Below the pieces are notes generated by a model. It did not search any database, had not been told where the DNA came from, and was given only the letters and a program-made list of their open reading frames with translations. 64,000 nucleotides of DNA, taken from NCBI GenBank assembly GCA_902619495.1, contig CACNEM010000004.1, positions 1-64,000 on the forward strand, in the 5' to 3' direction. This stretch comes from an uncultured Pelagibacteraceae bacterium (GTDB lineage: Bacteria; Pseudomonadota; Alphaproteobacteria; Pelagibacterales; Pelagibacteraceae). A program made the position numbers and the translations under genes. Positions 25,318-35,935 of this stretch are shown in pieces (position 1 is the stretch's first letter; the number at the start of each line of letters is the position of its first letter).

Positions 25318-27831
25318 ATGGAAAGATACAACTTTTTAAATGTAGAAAAAAAGTGGCGTAAAAATAAACTTGCTCAATCTGTTGCTAATAAAAAATCAAA
25401 AAAAAAATATTATTGTTTAGAAATGTTTCCTTATCCTTCTGGCAGAATACACATGGGCCATGTTAGAAATTATACTATAGGTGATGTCATAGCACGTTAT
25501 AAATTTTTAAATGATTTTAATGTTTTACATCCTATGGGCTGGGATGCTTTTGGGCTTCCAGCTGAGAACGCTTCAAAATTAAATAATCTTCACCCAAAAG
25601 ACTGGACTAACAAAAATATTACAATAATGAAAGATCAGCTTAAAATGTTAGGTCTATCAATTGACTGGGATTTTGAAATTTCCACTTGCGATAAAAATTA
25701 CTATAAGCACCAACAAGAACTTTTCATAGATTTTTATAATAGCGGTCTTGTTTCAAGAAAGGAGACTTATGTTAATTGGGATCCTGTTGAAAAAACAGTT
25801 CTTGCAAATGAGCAAGTTATTAACGGAAAAGGATGGAGATCAAACGCTACTGTTCAGAGAAAAAAATTATCCCAATGGTTTTTCAATATAACGAAATTTT
25901 CAAATGAACTTTTAGACGCATTAGATAAGTTACATGGTTGGCCTGAAAAAGTGAAACTAATGCAAAAAAATTGGATTGGAAAATCTTTTGGATGTGAAAT
26001 TAATTTTGATATCACGCAAAATAAAAATAAAATTACTGTCTTTACAACAAGACCTGATACAATTTTTGGAGCAAGTTTTTTGGCATTATCAGTTGATCAT
26101 CCGTTAAGTAAATCTTTTGTAGACAAAGATGATTTTAAAAAATTTAAAGAAAAATGCGATAAGACAGGAACAACTGAAGAAGCTTTAGCGAACGCAGAAA
26201 AATTGGGTTATAAAACAGGTTTAGAAGCAAATCATCCTTTTTTAGAAAATAAGACAATACCAATCTTTTTCGCAAATTTTGTACTGATGGATTATGGAAC
26301 TGGAGCGATTTTTGGATGTCCGGCTCATGATCAAAGAGATTTTGATTTTGCCAAAAAGTATGATTTGAAAATAACAAGAGTTGTATCAGACGAAAAAGGT
26401 GACAAAGAATTGCAAGAAGCATTTACAGGTGAAGGTAAAATTATTAATTCTGAATTTTTAAATGGTTTAGAAATTAATAAGGCCAAAGAAAGAGTTATTG
26501 ATACGATAGAGAAAAATAGATTAGGAACCAGAAAAACTCTATTTAGATTAAAAGATTGGGGGGTCTCCAGACAAAGATATTGGGGTTGTCCTATACCCAT
26601 GATTTATTTAGAAGACGGATCAGTTGTACCTGTAGACAAAAGTGAACTTCCAGTAGAGCTACCAGAAGATATTGACTTAAATTCTGCCGGCAATCCTTTA
26701 GACGCTCATCCTACTTGGAAAAATACAATCCAAAAAACTACCGGCAAAAGAGCTACTCGCGAAACTGATACTCTTGATACTTTTGTAGACTCTTCATGGT
26801 ATTTTTTACGATTTTGTTCTCCTAAATTTAGTAAATCAGCTTTTGATGAAAAAGAAGTGAATTATTGGATGCCAGTAGATCAATATATTGGCGGAATAGA
26901 ACATGCTATTTTACATCTTCTTTATTCGCGATTTTTCACAAAAGGAATTAATTCGTTTAATAAAAAAATAAATATATCAGAGCCATTTAAAAATTTATTT
27001 ACCCAAGGAATGGTTTGTCATGAGTCCTACAAGGATGATCAAGGTAATTGGTTATACCCTGATGAAATTGAAAAAATCAACTCACAAAACGCTATTAAAA
27101 AATCTGATAAAAGCAAAGTTACAATAGGTCCTCCAGAATCTATGTCAAAATCAAAAAAAAATACTGTTGATCCGGAAGTAATGATAAATCAGTATGGCGC
27201 TGATGCAGTAAGATGGTTTATTTTATCCGATAGTCCACCAGAAAAAGATATTCTGTGGTCAGATACCGGCGTATCTTCTGCAAATAAGTTTTTGCAAAAG
27301 ATTTGGAATTTAAATTTTTCAATAATTAATAGAAAAGAACCGAAAAATATAAACGGAGAAGATGAGAAAAAATTTTCTTCAAAAATAAACTATTACTTAA
27401 ATAAAATTGACTTAGCTATTAAAGAATTTAAATTTAATGTTGCAATTGCTAACTTTTACGAAGTTTACAAATTTTTTAAGGATCAAATTGAAAATAAAAT
27501 AAAAAATAAGATTTTAATAGATAATCTTACAAAAATAATGAAACTTTTAATCCCCTTTACACCTCATCTTGCCTATGAATGTCTTGAAAATTTAAAGTGT
27601 AAAACAGTCAACAAATGGCCAGAAATTAAAAGAGATATTATTAGCGAAATAAAATTGGCTGTTCAGGTTAACGGAAGAACAAGAGATATAATTAGCATTG
27701 ATGAAAATTTATTGGAAAAAGATATTAACAATATAGTTTTTAATAATACAAAAACAAAAAAATATTTTGAAAACAAGCAAATTAAAAGAACTATCTTTAT
27801 AAAAAATAAAATAATAAACTACTTACTTTAA
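25318..27831 (+). CDS. leuS: Leucine-tRNA ligase
   Basis: An 837-residue class Ia synthetase. The HIGH motif is HMGH (45-48, in [16 protein letters not shown]). The CP1 editing domain contains [14 protein letters not shown] and the [13 protein letters not shown] stretch (Asp of the editing pocket). KMSKS appears as MSKSKKN at about 608. The C-terminal end is shortish but contains [10 protein letters not shown], typical of bacterial LeuRS. It is followed with no gap by lptE. Confidence 0.98.
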   Translation: MERYNFLNVEKKWRKNKLAQSVANKKSKKKYYCLEMFPYPSGRIHMGHVRNYTIGDVIARYKFLNDFNVLHPMGWDAFGLPAENASKLNNLHPKDWTNKNITIMKDQLKMLGLSIDWDFEISTCDKNYYKHQQELFIDFYNSGLVSRKETYVNWDPVEKTVLANEQVINGKGWRSNATVQRKKLSQWFFNITKFSNELLDALDKLHGWPEKVKLMQKNWIGKSFGCEINFDITQNKNKITVFTTRPDTIFGASFLALSVDHPLSKSFVDKDDFKKFKEKCDKTGTTEEALANAEKLGYKTGLEANHPFLENKTIPIFFANFVLMDYGTGAIFGCPAHDQRDFDFAKKYDLKITRVVSDEKGDKELQEAFTGEGKIINSEFLNGLEINKAKERVIDTIEKNRLGTRKTLFRLKDWGVSRQRYWGCPIPMIYLEDGSVVPVDKSELPVELPEDIDLNSAGNPLDAHPTWKNTIQKTTGKRATRETDTLDTFVDSSWYFLRFCSPKFSKSAFDEKEVNYWMPVDQYIGGIEHAILHLLYSRFFTKGINSFNKKINISEPFKNLFTQGMVCHESYKDDQGNWLYPDEIEKINSQNAIKKSDKSKVTIGPPESMSKSKKNTVDPEVMINQYGADAVRWFILSDSPPEKDILWSDTGVSSANKFLQKIWNLNFSIINRKEPKNINGEDEKKFSSKINYYLNKIDLAIKEFKFNVAIANFYEVYKFFKDQIENKIKNKILIDNLTKIMKLLIPFTPHLAYECLENLKCKTVNKWPEIKRDIISEIKLAVQVNGRTRDIISIDENLLEKDINNIVFNNTKTKKYFENKQIKRTIFIKNKIINYLL

Positions 27832-28302
27832 ATGAAAAAATTTTTCTTCATACAAGTCATTTTTTTATTTTTGTTAACTAATTGTGGCTTTAAAGTTGTA
27901 AACCAAAATTTAACCCGAAATTTTGATATTGCAGAAATAGAAACGAGTGGAAATAGTAGGGTTAATTATTTCATAAAAAATAGAATACTCCTGGGATCTA
28001 AAAATAGTGAAAAAAAGTTAATCAAATTAAAATTAAATACAAAAAAAGAAAAAATTATTAAAGAAAAGAATATTAAAAATGAAGTTACAAAATATAAATT
28101 AAACATCATTTCTTATGTAAATCTATACTTGATCGCTGAAGATAAATCCTTTGACTTCAGTGTATCAGAAAGTGGAGAGTTTTCTGTAAAATCAATACAC
28201 TCAAAAACTATTTTTAATGAGAAAAAAACTCTTAAGACTATCTCTGAAAGCATAGGTGATAAAATTATTGAAGAGTTAATTGTAGTATTAAATGATTTTT
28301 AA
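27832..28302 (+). CDS. lptE: LPS-assembly lipoprotein LptE-like
   Basis: A 156-residue lipoprotein: MKKFFFIQVIFLFLLTNCGFKVV gives a lipobox Cys followed by GF, as in LptE. The rest has the basic, beta-rich pattern of LptE, the plug of the LptD lipopolysaccharide translocon in the outer membrane. Sequence conservation in this family is low; the position between leuS and holA is the standard proteobacterial context and supports the call. It overlaps holA by 11 bp. Confidence 0.84.
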   Translation: MKKFFFIQVIFLFLLTNCGFKVVNQNLTRNFDIAEIETSGNSRVNYFIKNRILLGSKNSEKKLIKLKLNTKKEKIIKEKNIKNEVTKYKLNIISYVNLYLIAEDKSFDFSVSESGEFSVKSIHSKTIFNEKKTLKTISESIGDKIIEELIVVLNDF

Positions 28303-29275
28303 AAGTTACTTAATAGAAAAAAATATTAACATAGACAAAAAATTATTTCTATTTTTTGGAGAAAACTTAGGATTAATAAGTGATTTTAAGAAAAAGATTA
28401 AGTATCAAAACAAAGAGAGCAAAATAATTAATTTTATTCAGGATGAATTAATCATTGATACAAATAAACTGTTTAATGAAATAGCTAACATTTCTTTGTT
28501 CGAAAAGGAAAAAATTATATTTATCGAACAAGTTAATGATAAAGTTTTTGAAGTTATAGAAGAGATTGTGCCACGTATTGAAAACCAAAAAATTTATCTT
28601 TTTTCAAATGTTTTAGAAAAAAAATCTAAAATTAGAAATTTTTTTGAAAAATCAAATTTATGCGCAGCAGTTGCGTGCTATCAAGATAATGAAATAACTT
28701 TGAAAAAAATAATAACTGAAAAGTTAAAAGGTTATGAAGGACTAACAACTCAGAATATTAATTTGATATTGAGCAACGTTTCATTAGATAGGATTAAACT
28801 TAATAATGAGTTGGAAAAAGTTGCAACCTTTTTTGAAGACAAAATTATTAATTACGAAAAATTGCAAATTCTATTAAATATAAGCACTAACGAAGATTTT
28901 AATTTGCTTAGGGATCAAGCGTTGCTAGGAAATAAAGTAAAAACAAATAAGCTACTTGGTGACACTACAATTGAGAATGACAAAATTGTTTTTTATCTAA
29001 ACATAATAAATCAAAGATTAAGAAGATTAAGTGAAGTTAATGCAAAAAAGGCATCAGATTTAGAAAATAGCATTAATGAGCTTAAACCACCAATATTCTG
29101 GAAAGATAAGCCTAATTTTATACTTCAAGCAAAAAAATGGAGTTTATCGAAAATTAGAAAAGTTCAAGAAAAAACATTTAATTTAGAAGTGATGATTAAA
29201 GCTAATTCATTAATCAATAAGGAATTCCTAATCAAAAAATTGATTCTTGATATATGTCTATTGGCTAATTCTTAG
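28292..29275 (+). CDS. holA: DNA polymerase III delta subunit
   Basis: A 327-residue clamp-loader subunit that opens the beta clamp. The N-terminal LFLFFGENLGLISDFKKKI matches the HolA pattern (YLLYGEE.), LLLNISTNEDFNLLRDQALLG-type helices sit mid-protein, and a C-terminal collar domain follows. Divergence is strong, as usual for holA, but lptE-holA adjacency and length agree. The 3' end overlaps parB on the other strand by 11 bp. Confidence 0.88.
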   Translation: MIFKSYLIEKNINIDKKLFLFFGENLGLISDFKKKIKYQNKESKIINFIQDELIIDTNKLFNEIANISLFEKEKIIFIEQVNDKVFEVIEEIVPRIENQKIYLFSNVLEKKSKIRNFFEKSNLCAAVACYQDNEITLKKIITEKLKGYEGLTTQNINLILSNVSLDRIKLNNELEKVATFFEDKIINYEKLQILLNISTNEDFNLLRDQALLGNKVKTNKLLGDTTIENDKIVFYLNIINQRLRRLSEVNAKKASDLENSINELKPPIFWKDKPNFILQAKKWSLSKIRKVQEKTFNLEVMIKANSLINKEFLIKKLILDICLLANS

Positions 29276-30119
29276 TAAGTAAATCAGATATTAATTCAAA
29301 TTGATCTAGGTTTTTGTATTCAATACTTACTTTTCCAGAGTTATTTTTTTTATTTTGTATATTCACTTTTAAACCAAGAGTTTTTTGAATTTTTTCTTGA
29401 ACTTTTAAAATATTTGCATCAACTTTCTTTTCTTTCAAATTTCCTTTTTTGTTTCTAATCAAATATTCAACTTTTCTAGCACTGTAATTATTAGAAACAA
29501 TTTCTTCTGCAATGCTGGATGCATTGGAAATTCCAATTAATGGTCTAGCTTGACCTGATGTTAGTGTACCTTCTTCCAGCATCGAAATTACGTCACTAGG
29601 TAAAGTTAAAAGTCTTAATGTATTACTTACATGACTTCTACTTTTTGACATTAGTTTAGATATACTTTCATGATCATATTTAAATTCCTCATTTAATCTT
29701 TTGTAACCACGTGCTTCTTCAACAGGATTAAGATCATCTCTTTGAATATTTTCTACAATAGCGACCTCTAAAGACTCAACATCACTTAATTCTAAAATGG
29801 TTACAGGTATTTTATGTAAACCAGCTCTTTGAGCAGCTAACCATCTTCTTTCTCCGGCTACAATCTCATATTTCCCAGCTTCTTTTTTATTTGGTCTAAC
29901 TGCTATCGGCTGGATAATGCCGTTTTTTCTTATAGAATTAGACAACTCTTCAAGTTTTTCCTCTCTGAAATTTTGCCTTGGTTGATATGGATTTCTGCTC
30001 AAATCGCTAATGGAAACCATATTTGATTTGTTTGATTCAACTAGTTTTTCATTAGGTTTGTCGTCTCCAAACAATGCGGATAAACCACGTCCGAGCCCTT
30101 TTTTTCTTCCTGAATTCAC
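29265..30119 (-). CDS. parB: Chromosome-partitioning protein ParB
   Basis: A 284-residue ParB/Spo0J protein. Its N-terminal CTPase domain has NPYQPRQNF, IIQPIAVRP and the arginine-patch motif VAGERRWLAAQRAG. The central helix-turn-helix region has LMSKSRSHVSNTLRLLTLP, and the dimerisation tail is at the C-terminus. It binds parS, slides as a clamp and interacts with ParA. Two parS-like sites lie 0.9-1.1 kb upstream inside rsmG. It overlaps parA by 4 bp. Confidence 0.97.
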   Translation of the reverse strand: MNSGRKKGLGRGLSALFGDDKPNEKLVESNKSNMVSISDLSRNPYQPRQNFREEKLEELSNSIRKNGIIQPIAVRPNKKEAGKYEIVAGERRWLAAQRAGLHKIPVTILELSDVESLEVAIVENIQRDDLNPVEEARGYKRLNEEFKYDHESISKLMSKSRSHVSNTLRLLTLPSDVISMLEEGTLTSGQARPLIGISNASSIAEEIVSNNYSARKVEYLIRNKKGNLKEKKVDANILKVQEKIQKTLGLKVNIQNKKNNSGKVSIEYKNLDQFELISDLLTKN

Positions 30120-30913
30120 GCAGCACTTTCTATTTGATTATTTTTTATAAATTCTTCAGCTAATTTAAAATATGACTTACTACCTACACAATTTTTATCA
30201 TAAATTACACAAGGTAAACCATGTGATGGTGCTTCTGATAGTCGAACATTTCTTTGGATGACAGTTTCATAAACTTTTTCTTTAAAATAATTTCTAGCTT
30301 CACGGTCAACTTCTGAAGAAAGTTTATTTCTTTTGTCAAACATTGTTAATAAAATTCCTCTTAACTTTAATTCAGGATTTAAGTTTTCCTTTATTCTATC
30401 AATAGTTTTTACAAGTTGTGTAATACCCTCTAATGCAAAAAACTCTGTTTGAAGAGGAACCAATAATTCATCAGATGCTACTAGAGCCATTATGGTTAGA
30501 AGACTTAATGATGGTGGACAATCTATGAATATATTATCATATTTTTCTAATACACCTTTTTTTTCAGCTTTTAAAATATCTTTTAATACGAATGCCCTAT
30601 TTGAGTCGTTTGCTGTTTCAACTTCTAAACCAGATAAATTTACATGTGATCCAATCAAATCTAAATTTTCGATATCAGTTTTCTGAATTACTTGTTTAAT
30701 ATCTATTTTTTTAATCAAAATATTATAAATATTCTTTTCTTCTTCGCTATTACTCTTTCCTAGACCTGTTGTTGCATTACCTTGAGGATCAAGATCTATA
30801 ACTAAATTATTTTGACCCAATATGGACAGTGATGCCGCTAAATTTATGACTGTAGTTGTTTTTCCTACCCCGCCTTTCTGATTTATAACTGCTAAAATTG
30901 TTGGACGTCCCAT
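30116..30913 (-). CDS. parA: Chromosome-partitioning ATPase ParA
   Basis: A 265-residue Walker-type ATPase. The deviant Walker A is INQKGGVGKTTTVINLA (second Lys signature), then DLDPQGNATTGLG and DCPPSLSLLTIMAL (Walker B). It binds DNA nonspecifically in the ATP form and drives ParB-parS segregation of new origins. It sits between rsmG (2-bp gap) and parB (overlap), the universal rsmG-parA-parB order. Confidence 0.98.
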   Translation of the reverse strand: MGRPTILAVINQKGGVGKTTTVINLAASLSILGQNNLVIDLDPQGNATTGLGKSNSEEEKNIYNILIKKIDIKQVIQKTDIENLDLIGSHVNLSGLEVETANDSNRAFVLKDILKAEKKGVLEKYDNIFIDCPPSLSLLTIMALVASDELLVPLQTEFFALEGITQLVKTIDRIKENLNPELKLRGILLTMFDKRNKLSSEVDREARNYFKEKVYETVIQRNVRLSEAPSHGLPCVIYDKNCVGSKSYFKLAEEFIKNNQIESAA

Positions 30914-30915
30914 TT

Positions 30916-31530
30916 TTAATCAATATCCATTAAAATAATTTTTGATTCATTATTAGTTATACTACTCTCTAATTTATAAGGGTATTTTTTTGTTTTTAAA
31001 GAACTATTTATCTCTTTCTGTGCATTTTGACCCTTCAGAATCATCAGTTTATATGGCCTTTTAGCGATTTCACGTGAAACTTGTATTACTTGATCGAGTT
31101 TTTTAAAAGCTCTGCATACGATTATATTCGATACTAGTGAATGCTCTCTTACATCTCCAAAAACCTGTGCTGATAGATCTAATTCAGATATCACTTTTTT
31201 TAGAAATCTTCTTTTGAGTTTAGATTTTTCGTACAATTTCACGTGAAAAGACTTATTTTTATTAAATATATCTAACACTACGCCTGGAAAACCTGCGCCA
31301 GTGCCCAAATCGGCGAGTGAATCTGAGCTAAAATCAATAAATTTGACTAATTGTGCTGAATCGAGAATATGCCTCGACCAAATTTGACTTTCAGTACTCT
31401 TGGAAATCAGATTATGTTTTTGATTTTCATTTAAAACTAAATTAACGAAATTTTTTAACTTTTTAATAGAATCATCAGTGAAATTAAGTTCTTTTTTAAG
31501 AATACTTATAACTTCAGACTGCTGCATCAA
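30916..31530 (-). CDS. rsmG: 16S rRNA (guanine-527-N7)-methyltransferase RsmG
   Basis: A 204-residue Rossmann methyltransferase. The SAM-binding motif is [28 protein letters not shown] and [11 protein letters not shown] are other family markers. It methylates G527 of 16S rRNA. It overlaps mnmG by 4 bp. The coding sequence contains two TTTCACGTGAAA palindromes that look like ParB binding sites, so this stretch of DNA seems to have a second, centromere-like job. Confidence 0.96.
   Translation of the reverse strand: MMQQSEVISILKKELNFTDDSIKKLKNFVNLVLNENQKHNLISKSTESQIWSRHILDSAQLVKFIDFSSDSLADLGTGAGFPGVVLDIFNKNKSFHVKLYEKSKLKRRFLKKVISELDLSAQVFGDVREHSLVSNIIVCRAFKKLDQVIQVSREIAKRPYKLMILKGQNAQKEINSSLKTKKYPYKLESSITNNESKIILMDID
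31066..31081. promoter_or_regulatory. parS-like ParB-binding site 1 (inside rsmG)
   Basis: GATTTCACGTGAAACT matches the conserved bacterial parS TGTTTCACGTGAAACA at 13 of 16 positions, including the whole 12-bp palindromic core TTTCACGTGAAA. It lies about 160 bp upstream of the parA start codon. Core matches of this length are not expected by chance in such AT-rich DNA. Confidence 0.86.
31235..31250. promoter_or_regulatory. parS-like ParB-binding site 2 (inside rsmG)
   Basis: AATTTCACGTGAAAAG has the same 12-bp core TTTCACGTGAAA as site 1 and matches the 16-base consensus at 12 positions. It is 169 bp from site 1, within the same gene. Paired sites next to parAB are usual in bacteria and help ParB spreading. 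Confidence 0.82.
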
Positions 31531-33395
31531 GCAGAGGCTTTATATTTAAGTTTCTTAATATAGGAGAGCAGTATAATTATAGCTGCTGGGGTTACACCAT
31601 CAATACGAATAGCTTGACCTAGTGTTTTTGGTTTGACTTGAAGAAGTTTACTCTTAATCTCATTAGATAAACCGCTGAGTTTTTCATAATCTATGCCCTC
31701 AGGTATAATAACAGACTCGTCTTTTTTAAAAGACTCTATATCTCTATCTTGTCTTTCTAGGTAACCCATATAATGAGCATCTATTACAACCTGGTTTTCT
31801 ATGGACCTTGTAAAACTAGGAATATTGGGAAATATTTGCCTTATTTTTGCCATATTAACTTTTCGCTGACCCATAATCTCTAAACAAGATCTTTTGACAC
31901 CATCCATAGCAATTTTAATTTCAAACTTCTTAGCTTGATTAGGAGTTAAATAATTATTTTTTAAAATTGTGTTAAGAGATAAAATATTTTTTTTCTTTTC
32001 ATTAAAAATTTTTTTTCTCTCAGACTTCACTAAATTTAAATTGATTCCAAAATCAGTTAACCTTTGATCGGCATTATCAGCTCTTAAGGTTAGTCTATAT
32101 TCAGCTCTAGAAGTAAACATTCTATATGGCTCTGTAACTCCTTTAGTAATAAGATCATCAATCATGACACCAATATAAGAAGTTGATCTATCTAAAATAA
32201 ACTCCTCTTTATTTTGAATTTTTAAAGCCGCATTGATCCCAGCTATCAAACCTTGAGCTGCAGCCTCTTCATAACCTGTAGTTCCATTAATTTGCCCAGC
32301 AAGAAATAAAGAATTAATTTTTTTTGTTTCCAGAGTTCCTTTTAACTCTCTAGGGTCAACATAATCGTACTCTATAGCATAGCCAGCTCTCTTCATCTTA
32401 ACATGCTCTAAACCCTTGATTTTAGCTAATATTTTAAGCTGTATCTCTTCTGGAAGAGAGGTTGATATACCATTTGGGTAAATAGTGTTGTCCTTTAATC
32501 CTTCCGGCTCTAAGAAAATCTGATGTTTTTCTTTATCTTTAAATTTAACTATTTTATCCTCTATTGAAGGACAGTATCTAGGACCCACTCCTTTAATATT
32601 GCCTGAATACATAGCGCTTCTGGAAATGTTATCACTTATAATTTTATGAACATCATTATTTGTGTAAGTCATACCGCATTCAATCTGTTTATTGGTAATC
32701 TTAGTAGTTAAAAATGAAAAGTAGTAATGATCATCATCTGCAGGCTGCATTTCCAATTCGTCGTAATTAATTGTATCTCCATCTAGTCTAGGAGGTGTTC
32801 CTGTTTTTAATCTTCCAATCTGCATTTTGTATTTTGACAATTGCTCGCTCAGACCAGTAGATGGTTTTTCATCATACCGACCCGCTGGTATCTGTTTTTC
32901 ACCAATATGTATCAAACCATTTAAAAAAGTTCCCGTAGTCAGTATTAATTCTTTGGTCCTTACTTCGTTACCACTCTGACAAATAAATCCTATGATCTTA
33001 TTATTCTCAAACAAAAATTTTATAACTGGATCAGCAATTACTTCTAAATTTGCATAATTTAGTAAAATTTTTTGCATGTGGTCTTTATAAAGAGCTCTGT
33101 CTGACTGAGTCCTCGGTCCTTGCACTGCTGGACCACGACTTCTATTTAATAATCTAAATTGAATACCTGATTTATCAGCTACAACACCCATCACACCATC
33201 CAAAGCATCTATTTCTCTAACAAGATGACCTTTTCCAAGCCCTCCGATAGCAGGATTGCAAGACATCTCACCAATAGTCTCTATTTTATGTGTAAAAAGA
33301 GCAGTATTTACACCCATTCTAGCGGATGCTGCTGCTGCTTCACATCCAGCATGCCCACCCCCTATTACTACAACGTCATAGCTTTGTTTTGTCAT
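31527..33395 (-). CDS. mnmG: tRNA uridine-34 5-carboxymethylaminomethyl modification enzyme MnmG
   Basis: A 622-residue FAD protein that with MnmE makes (c)mnm5U34 in tRNAs. The FAD motif is [20 protein letters not shown]; other markers are [23 protein letters not shown] (in pieces), [11 protein letters not shown] and [17 protein letters not shown]. The C-terminal helical domain is intact. It is 42 bp downstream of mnmE and overlaps rsmG by 4 bp. Confidence 0.98.
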   Translation of the reverse strand: MTKQSYDVVVIGGGHAGCEAAAASARMGVNTALFTHKIETIGEMSCNPAIGGLGKGHLVREIDALDGVMGVVADKSGIQFRLLNRSRGPAVQGPRTQSDRALYKDHMQKILLNYANLEVIADPVIKFLFENNKIIGFICQSGNEVRTKELILTTGTFLNGLIHIGEKQIPAGRYDEKPSTGLSEQLSKYKMQIGRLKTGTPPRLDGDTINYDELEMQPADDDHYYFSFLTTKITNKQIECGMTYTNNDVHKIISDNISRSAMYSGNIKGVGPRYCPSIEDKIVKFKDKEKHQIFLEPEGLKDNTIYPNGISTSLPEEIQLKILAKIKGLEHVKMKRAGYAIEYDYVDPRELKGTLETKKINSLFLAGQINGTTGYEEAAAQGLIAGINAALKIQNKEEFILDRSTSYIGVMIDDLITKGVTEPYRMFTSRAEYRLTLRADNADQRLTDFGINLNLVKSERKKIFNEKKKNILSLNTILKNNYLTPNQAKKFEIKIAMDGVKRSCLEIMGQRKVNMAKIRQIFPNIPSFTRSIENQVVIDAHYMGYLERQDRDIESFKKDESVIIPEGIDYEKLSGLSNEIKSKLLQVKPKTLGQAIRIDGVTPAAIIILLSYIKKLKYKASA

Positions 33396-33437
33396 GTTGT
33401 GAATGTAAACGTCTAGATTAAGAATACAAGTAGTATT

Positions 33438-34766
33438 TTATTTACCGATACAGAAGTCTTTGAATATAGATCCAAGTATTTCTTCCACATCAACCTTACC
33501 GACAATGCTACCAAGATGTCGTGTAGCCATTCTTAGGTCTTCTGCTGCTAATTCGAGGTCTTTATTTTGATCCTTTTTAAGAAACTTATCAATTTCTTTC
33601 AAGCAATCATAGAGCTTAACTCTATGCCTTTCTCTAGTAATTAAAGCACTATTATTTGATGAAAATTTTTTACTTAGCTTAGATTTAACTAAATTAATTA
33701 ATTTATCTATATTTTTATTACTTTTTACTGAAGCTAAAACAGTATCAACATCAAATTTATGATTTTGATTATCTGAAACATCTGATTTATTCAAAAGAAT
33801 TATAGTATCTTTATTAATCATATTCTGTATTTTCTTGTTAATTTTTTTAGATGAATTATCGATGACTACTATATTTAAATCTGCTTCTTTTGATTTACCT
33901 AAAGCTAAAGAAATACCTTTTTTTTCAACTTCGTTTTTAGCTTCTCTTATACCAGCGGTGTCTGCTAAGATTACAGGGTAACCATCTAAATTTAGGTAAG
34001 TTTCTATAACATCTCTTGTTGTTCCAGCTTCATCCGAAACAATAGCTACTTCTCTTTTTGAAAGTAAATTTAATAATGATGATTTACCTGCATTAACTTC
34101 TCCTGTAATTGAAACTCTAAAACCGTCTCTAATTTTTTCTCCAACTTTATTATCCTCAATAATTTTTGTAATTTCTGAATGAATTTCTTTGATTGATTTG
34201 TGAGCATCCTTTAGTACTTTTTCTGGAAGATCTTCCTCTGCAAAATCAATTTTTGCTTCTATAAAAGCAAGAGATTTTATTATCTTTTCCCTCAAGTCAT
34301 TATAATAATTTGATGCGTTACCCTGAACTAATTTGACTGCTTGTTGTCTTTGTAATTCTGTCTCGGAATGGATTAGATCTCCTATACTCTCTGCTTTTAA
34401 CAAATCAATTTTATCATTTTGAAAAGCAATTTTAGTGAACTCACCAGGTTCAGCTAGTCTGCAGTTTTTTTGCTCGGAGAGAACTCTTAATAAAGCGTTT
34501 ATAACTGCGTTGCTTCCATGGATTTGTAGTTCTGCTAAATCCTCCCCAGTATAGCTATTTGGCCCGGGAAACCACAATAATAGAGCCTCTGGATCTATAA
34601 CATTACCGTTGTTAGGGTCATAAAACTTACAAAAATTAACTTCGTTCGACCTTATATCTTCCGACCTAGTCAAATTTTGACAAATTTTAAGTGTTTCACT
34701 GCCTGATATTCTAACGATAGCTATTCCAGAGGGTCCTCTACCCGAAGATAAAGCATAAATGTTCAT
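33438..34766 (-). CDS. mnmE: tRNA modification GTPase MnmE
   Basis: A 442-residue GTPase partner of MnmG. The N-terminal folate-binding domain includes ALSSGRGPSGIAIVRISG. The inserted G domain has the P-loop GEVNAGKSSLLN, the switch/G3 region DTAGIREA and the G4 NKSD. The protein ends in the signature CIGK (catalytic Cys motif C-I/L/V-G-K). Length is normal. It begins 4 bp after the ubiH-like stop codon. Confidence 0.98.
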   Translation of the reverse strand: MNIYALSSGRGPSGIAIVRISGSETLKICQNLTRSEDIRSNEVNFCKFYDPNNGNVIDPEALLLWFPGPNSYTGEDLAELQIHGSNAVINALLRVLSEQKNCRLAEPGEFTKIAFQNDKIDLLKAESIGDLIHSETELQRQQAVKLVQGNASNYYNDLREKIIKSLAFIEAKIDFAEEDLPEKVLKDAHKSIKEIHSEITKIIEDNKVGEKIRDGFRVSITGEVNAGKSSLLNLLSKREVAIVSDEAGTTRDVIETYLNLDGYPVILADTAGIREAKNEVEKKGISLALGKSKEADLNIVVIDNSSKKINKKIQNMINKDTIILLNKSDVSDNQNHKFDVDTVLASVKSNKNIDKLINLVKSKLSKKFSSNNSALITRERHRVKLYDCLKEIDKFLKKDQNKDLELAAEDLRMATRHLGSIVGKVDVEEILGSIFKDFCIGK

Positions 34767-34770
34767 TGAA

Positions 34771-35880
34771 TTATAATGATAAACCTCGATTAGAGATTAC
34801 TTTACTAAATTTTTTTAATGTCTCGTTGTTCTTAATATTTTTTACAATTATTTCTTTGAATGGATCTAAATATTTATTTTGTTTAAAAAAGCTATGAGTA
34901 GCGTCAACTCCTAAACTCATGATAGTGTTTTCGGGTTTTCTGCTATTATAAAATTCATTTAACGCATAACTGTTTTTTATAGATATACCTAACCCCACAT
35001 AATATTTAATAATTTCTTTTAATCTTTTAATATCCCTAAGAACAAGATTAAAACCTTGTCCAGCTACAGGATGAATGGTGTGCAAACCCTCTCCAAGAAT
35101 TAATATATTTTTTTGGTGATACTGTCTTCTTAAAGTTAGTGAGATTGGATAAGATTGAATATTACTAATAGTTATACCTTTTTTGCACTTTAGTATCTCT
35201 ATTATTTTTTCTTTAACTAAATTTGTAATTTTTTTAGAATTATTTTCGAAGAAATATTTTTTTACGCTCCAAACAAATGAGAAATAATTTTTCGAAAAAG
35301 GGAGTATAGCTAATGGTCCCTCTTTTAAAAAAAATTGGCTTGTGTTTAAAGTTTTAAAATTGTGCCTTACATAGCCTGTTATAGCTACTTCTTTATAATT
35401 CTTCTTAATAGATCTTGTCTTAATTATTTTATCATAAATTTTAGATTGTCCGCCTATACAGAGGATAATTAAATCATAATTTTTTAACTCTTCTAAGTTT
35501 TTAACATCCTTTTTTATTAATCTAATTTTATTTTTTGAAATTTCTTTCAATAATAAACTTTTAATTTTGTCATTTTCAAAGACATACATAAGATTTGAAT
35601 TAGCTTCGTTAAGATTTAAAAAATTTATTTTTTCTTTGGAAGTTTCGTAAAAAAGCTCAATTTTTTTTGAGGGCCAGAAGAACTTTTGTCCTAAAGTAGT
35701 GATATTTTGATTAATGAACTTAAAATTTGTATCAGAAATAGCAGTAGTTCTTTTATCTGCGTTTTTTGTGCCTTTTTTTGCTATTAGATTTACATCTATA
35801 CCTGGAACTTTAGCTAAAACTGTAGCTGTCATTAAGCCTGAAAGACCGTCTCCGACAATGCAAATTCTTTGTTTTATCAT
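34771..35880 (-). CDS. UbiH/UbiF/COQ6-family FAD-dependent hydroxylase
   Basis: A 369-residue flavoprotein monooxygenase. The FAD dinucleotide motif is ICIVGDGLSGLMTA at the N-terminus and the second FAD motif is GEGLHTIHPVAGQGFNLVL near residue 270. The class hydroxylates the ubiquinone ring; the exact carbon cannot be read from motifs. The frame stays open 65 codons upstream, but that part overlaps the divergent ftsK gene and does not resemble the family, so I start at ATG 35880 (MIKQRICIVG). ubiH-type genes divergent from ftsK are common in alphaproteobacteria. Confidence 0.89.
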   Translation of the reverse strand: MIKQRICIVGDGLSGLMTATVLAKVPGIDVNLIAKKGTKNADKRTTAISDTNFKFINQNITTLGQKFFWPSKKIELFYETSKEKINFLNLNEANSNLMYVFENDKIKSLLLKEISKNKIRLIKKDVKNLEELKNYDLIILCIGGQSKIYDKIIKTRSIKKNYKEVAITGYVRHNFKTLNTSQFFLKEGPLAILPFSKNYFSFVWSVKKYFFENNSKKITNLVKEKIIEILKCKKGITISNIQSYPISLTLRRQYHQKNILILGEGLHTIHPVAGQGFNLVLRDIKRLKEIIKYYVGLGISIKNSYALNEFYNSRKPENTIMSLGVDATHSFFKQNKYLDPFKEIIVKNIKNNETLKKFSKVISNRGLSL

Positions 35881-35935
35881 ATTAAAATTTTTAACACTTT
35901 CATAAAAATGGTAAAAAGTACGTAATCGATTCGTA

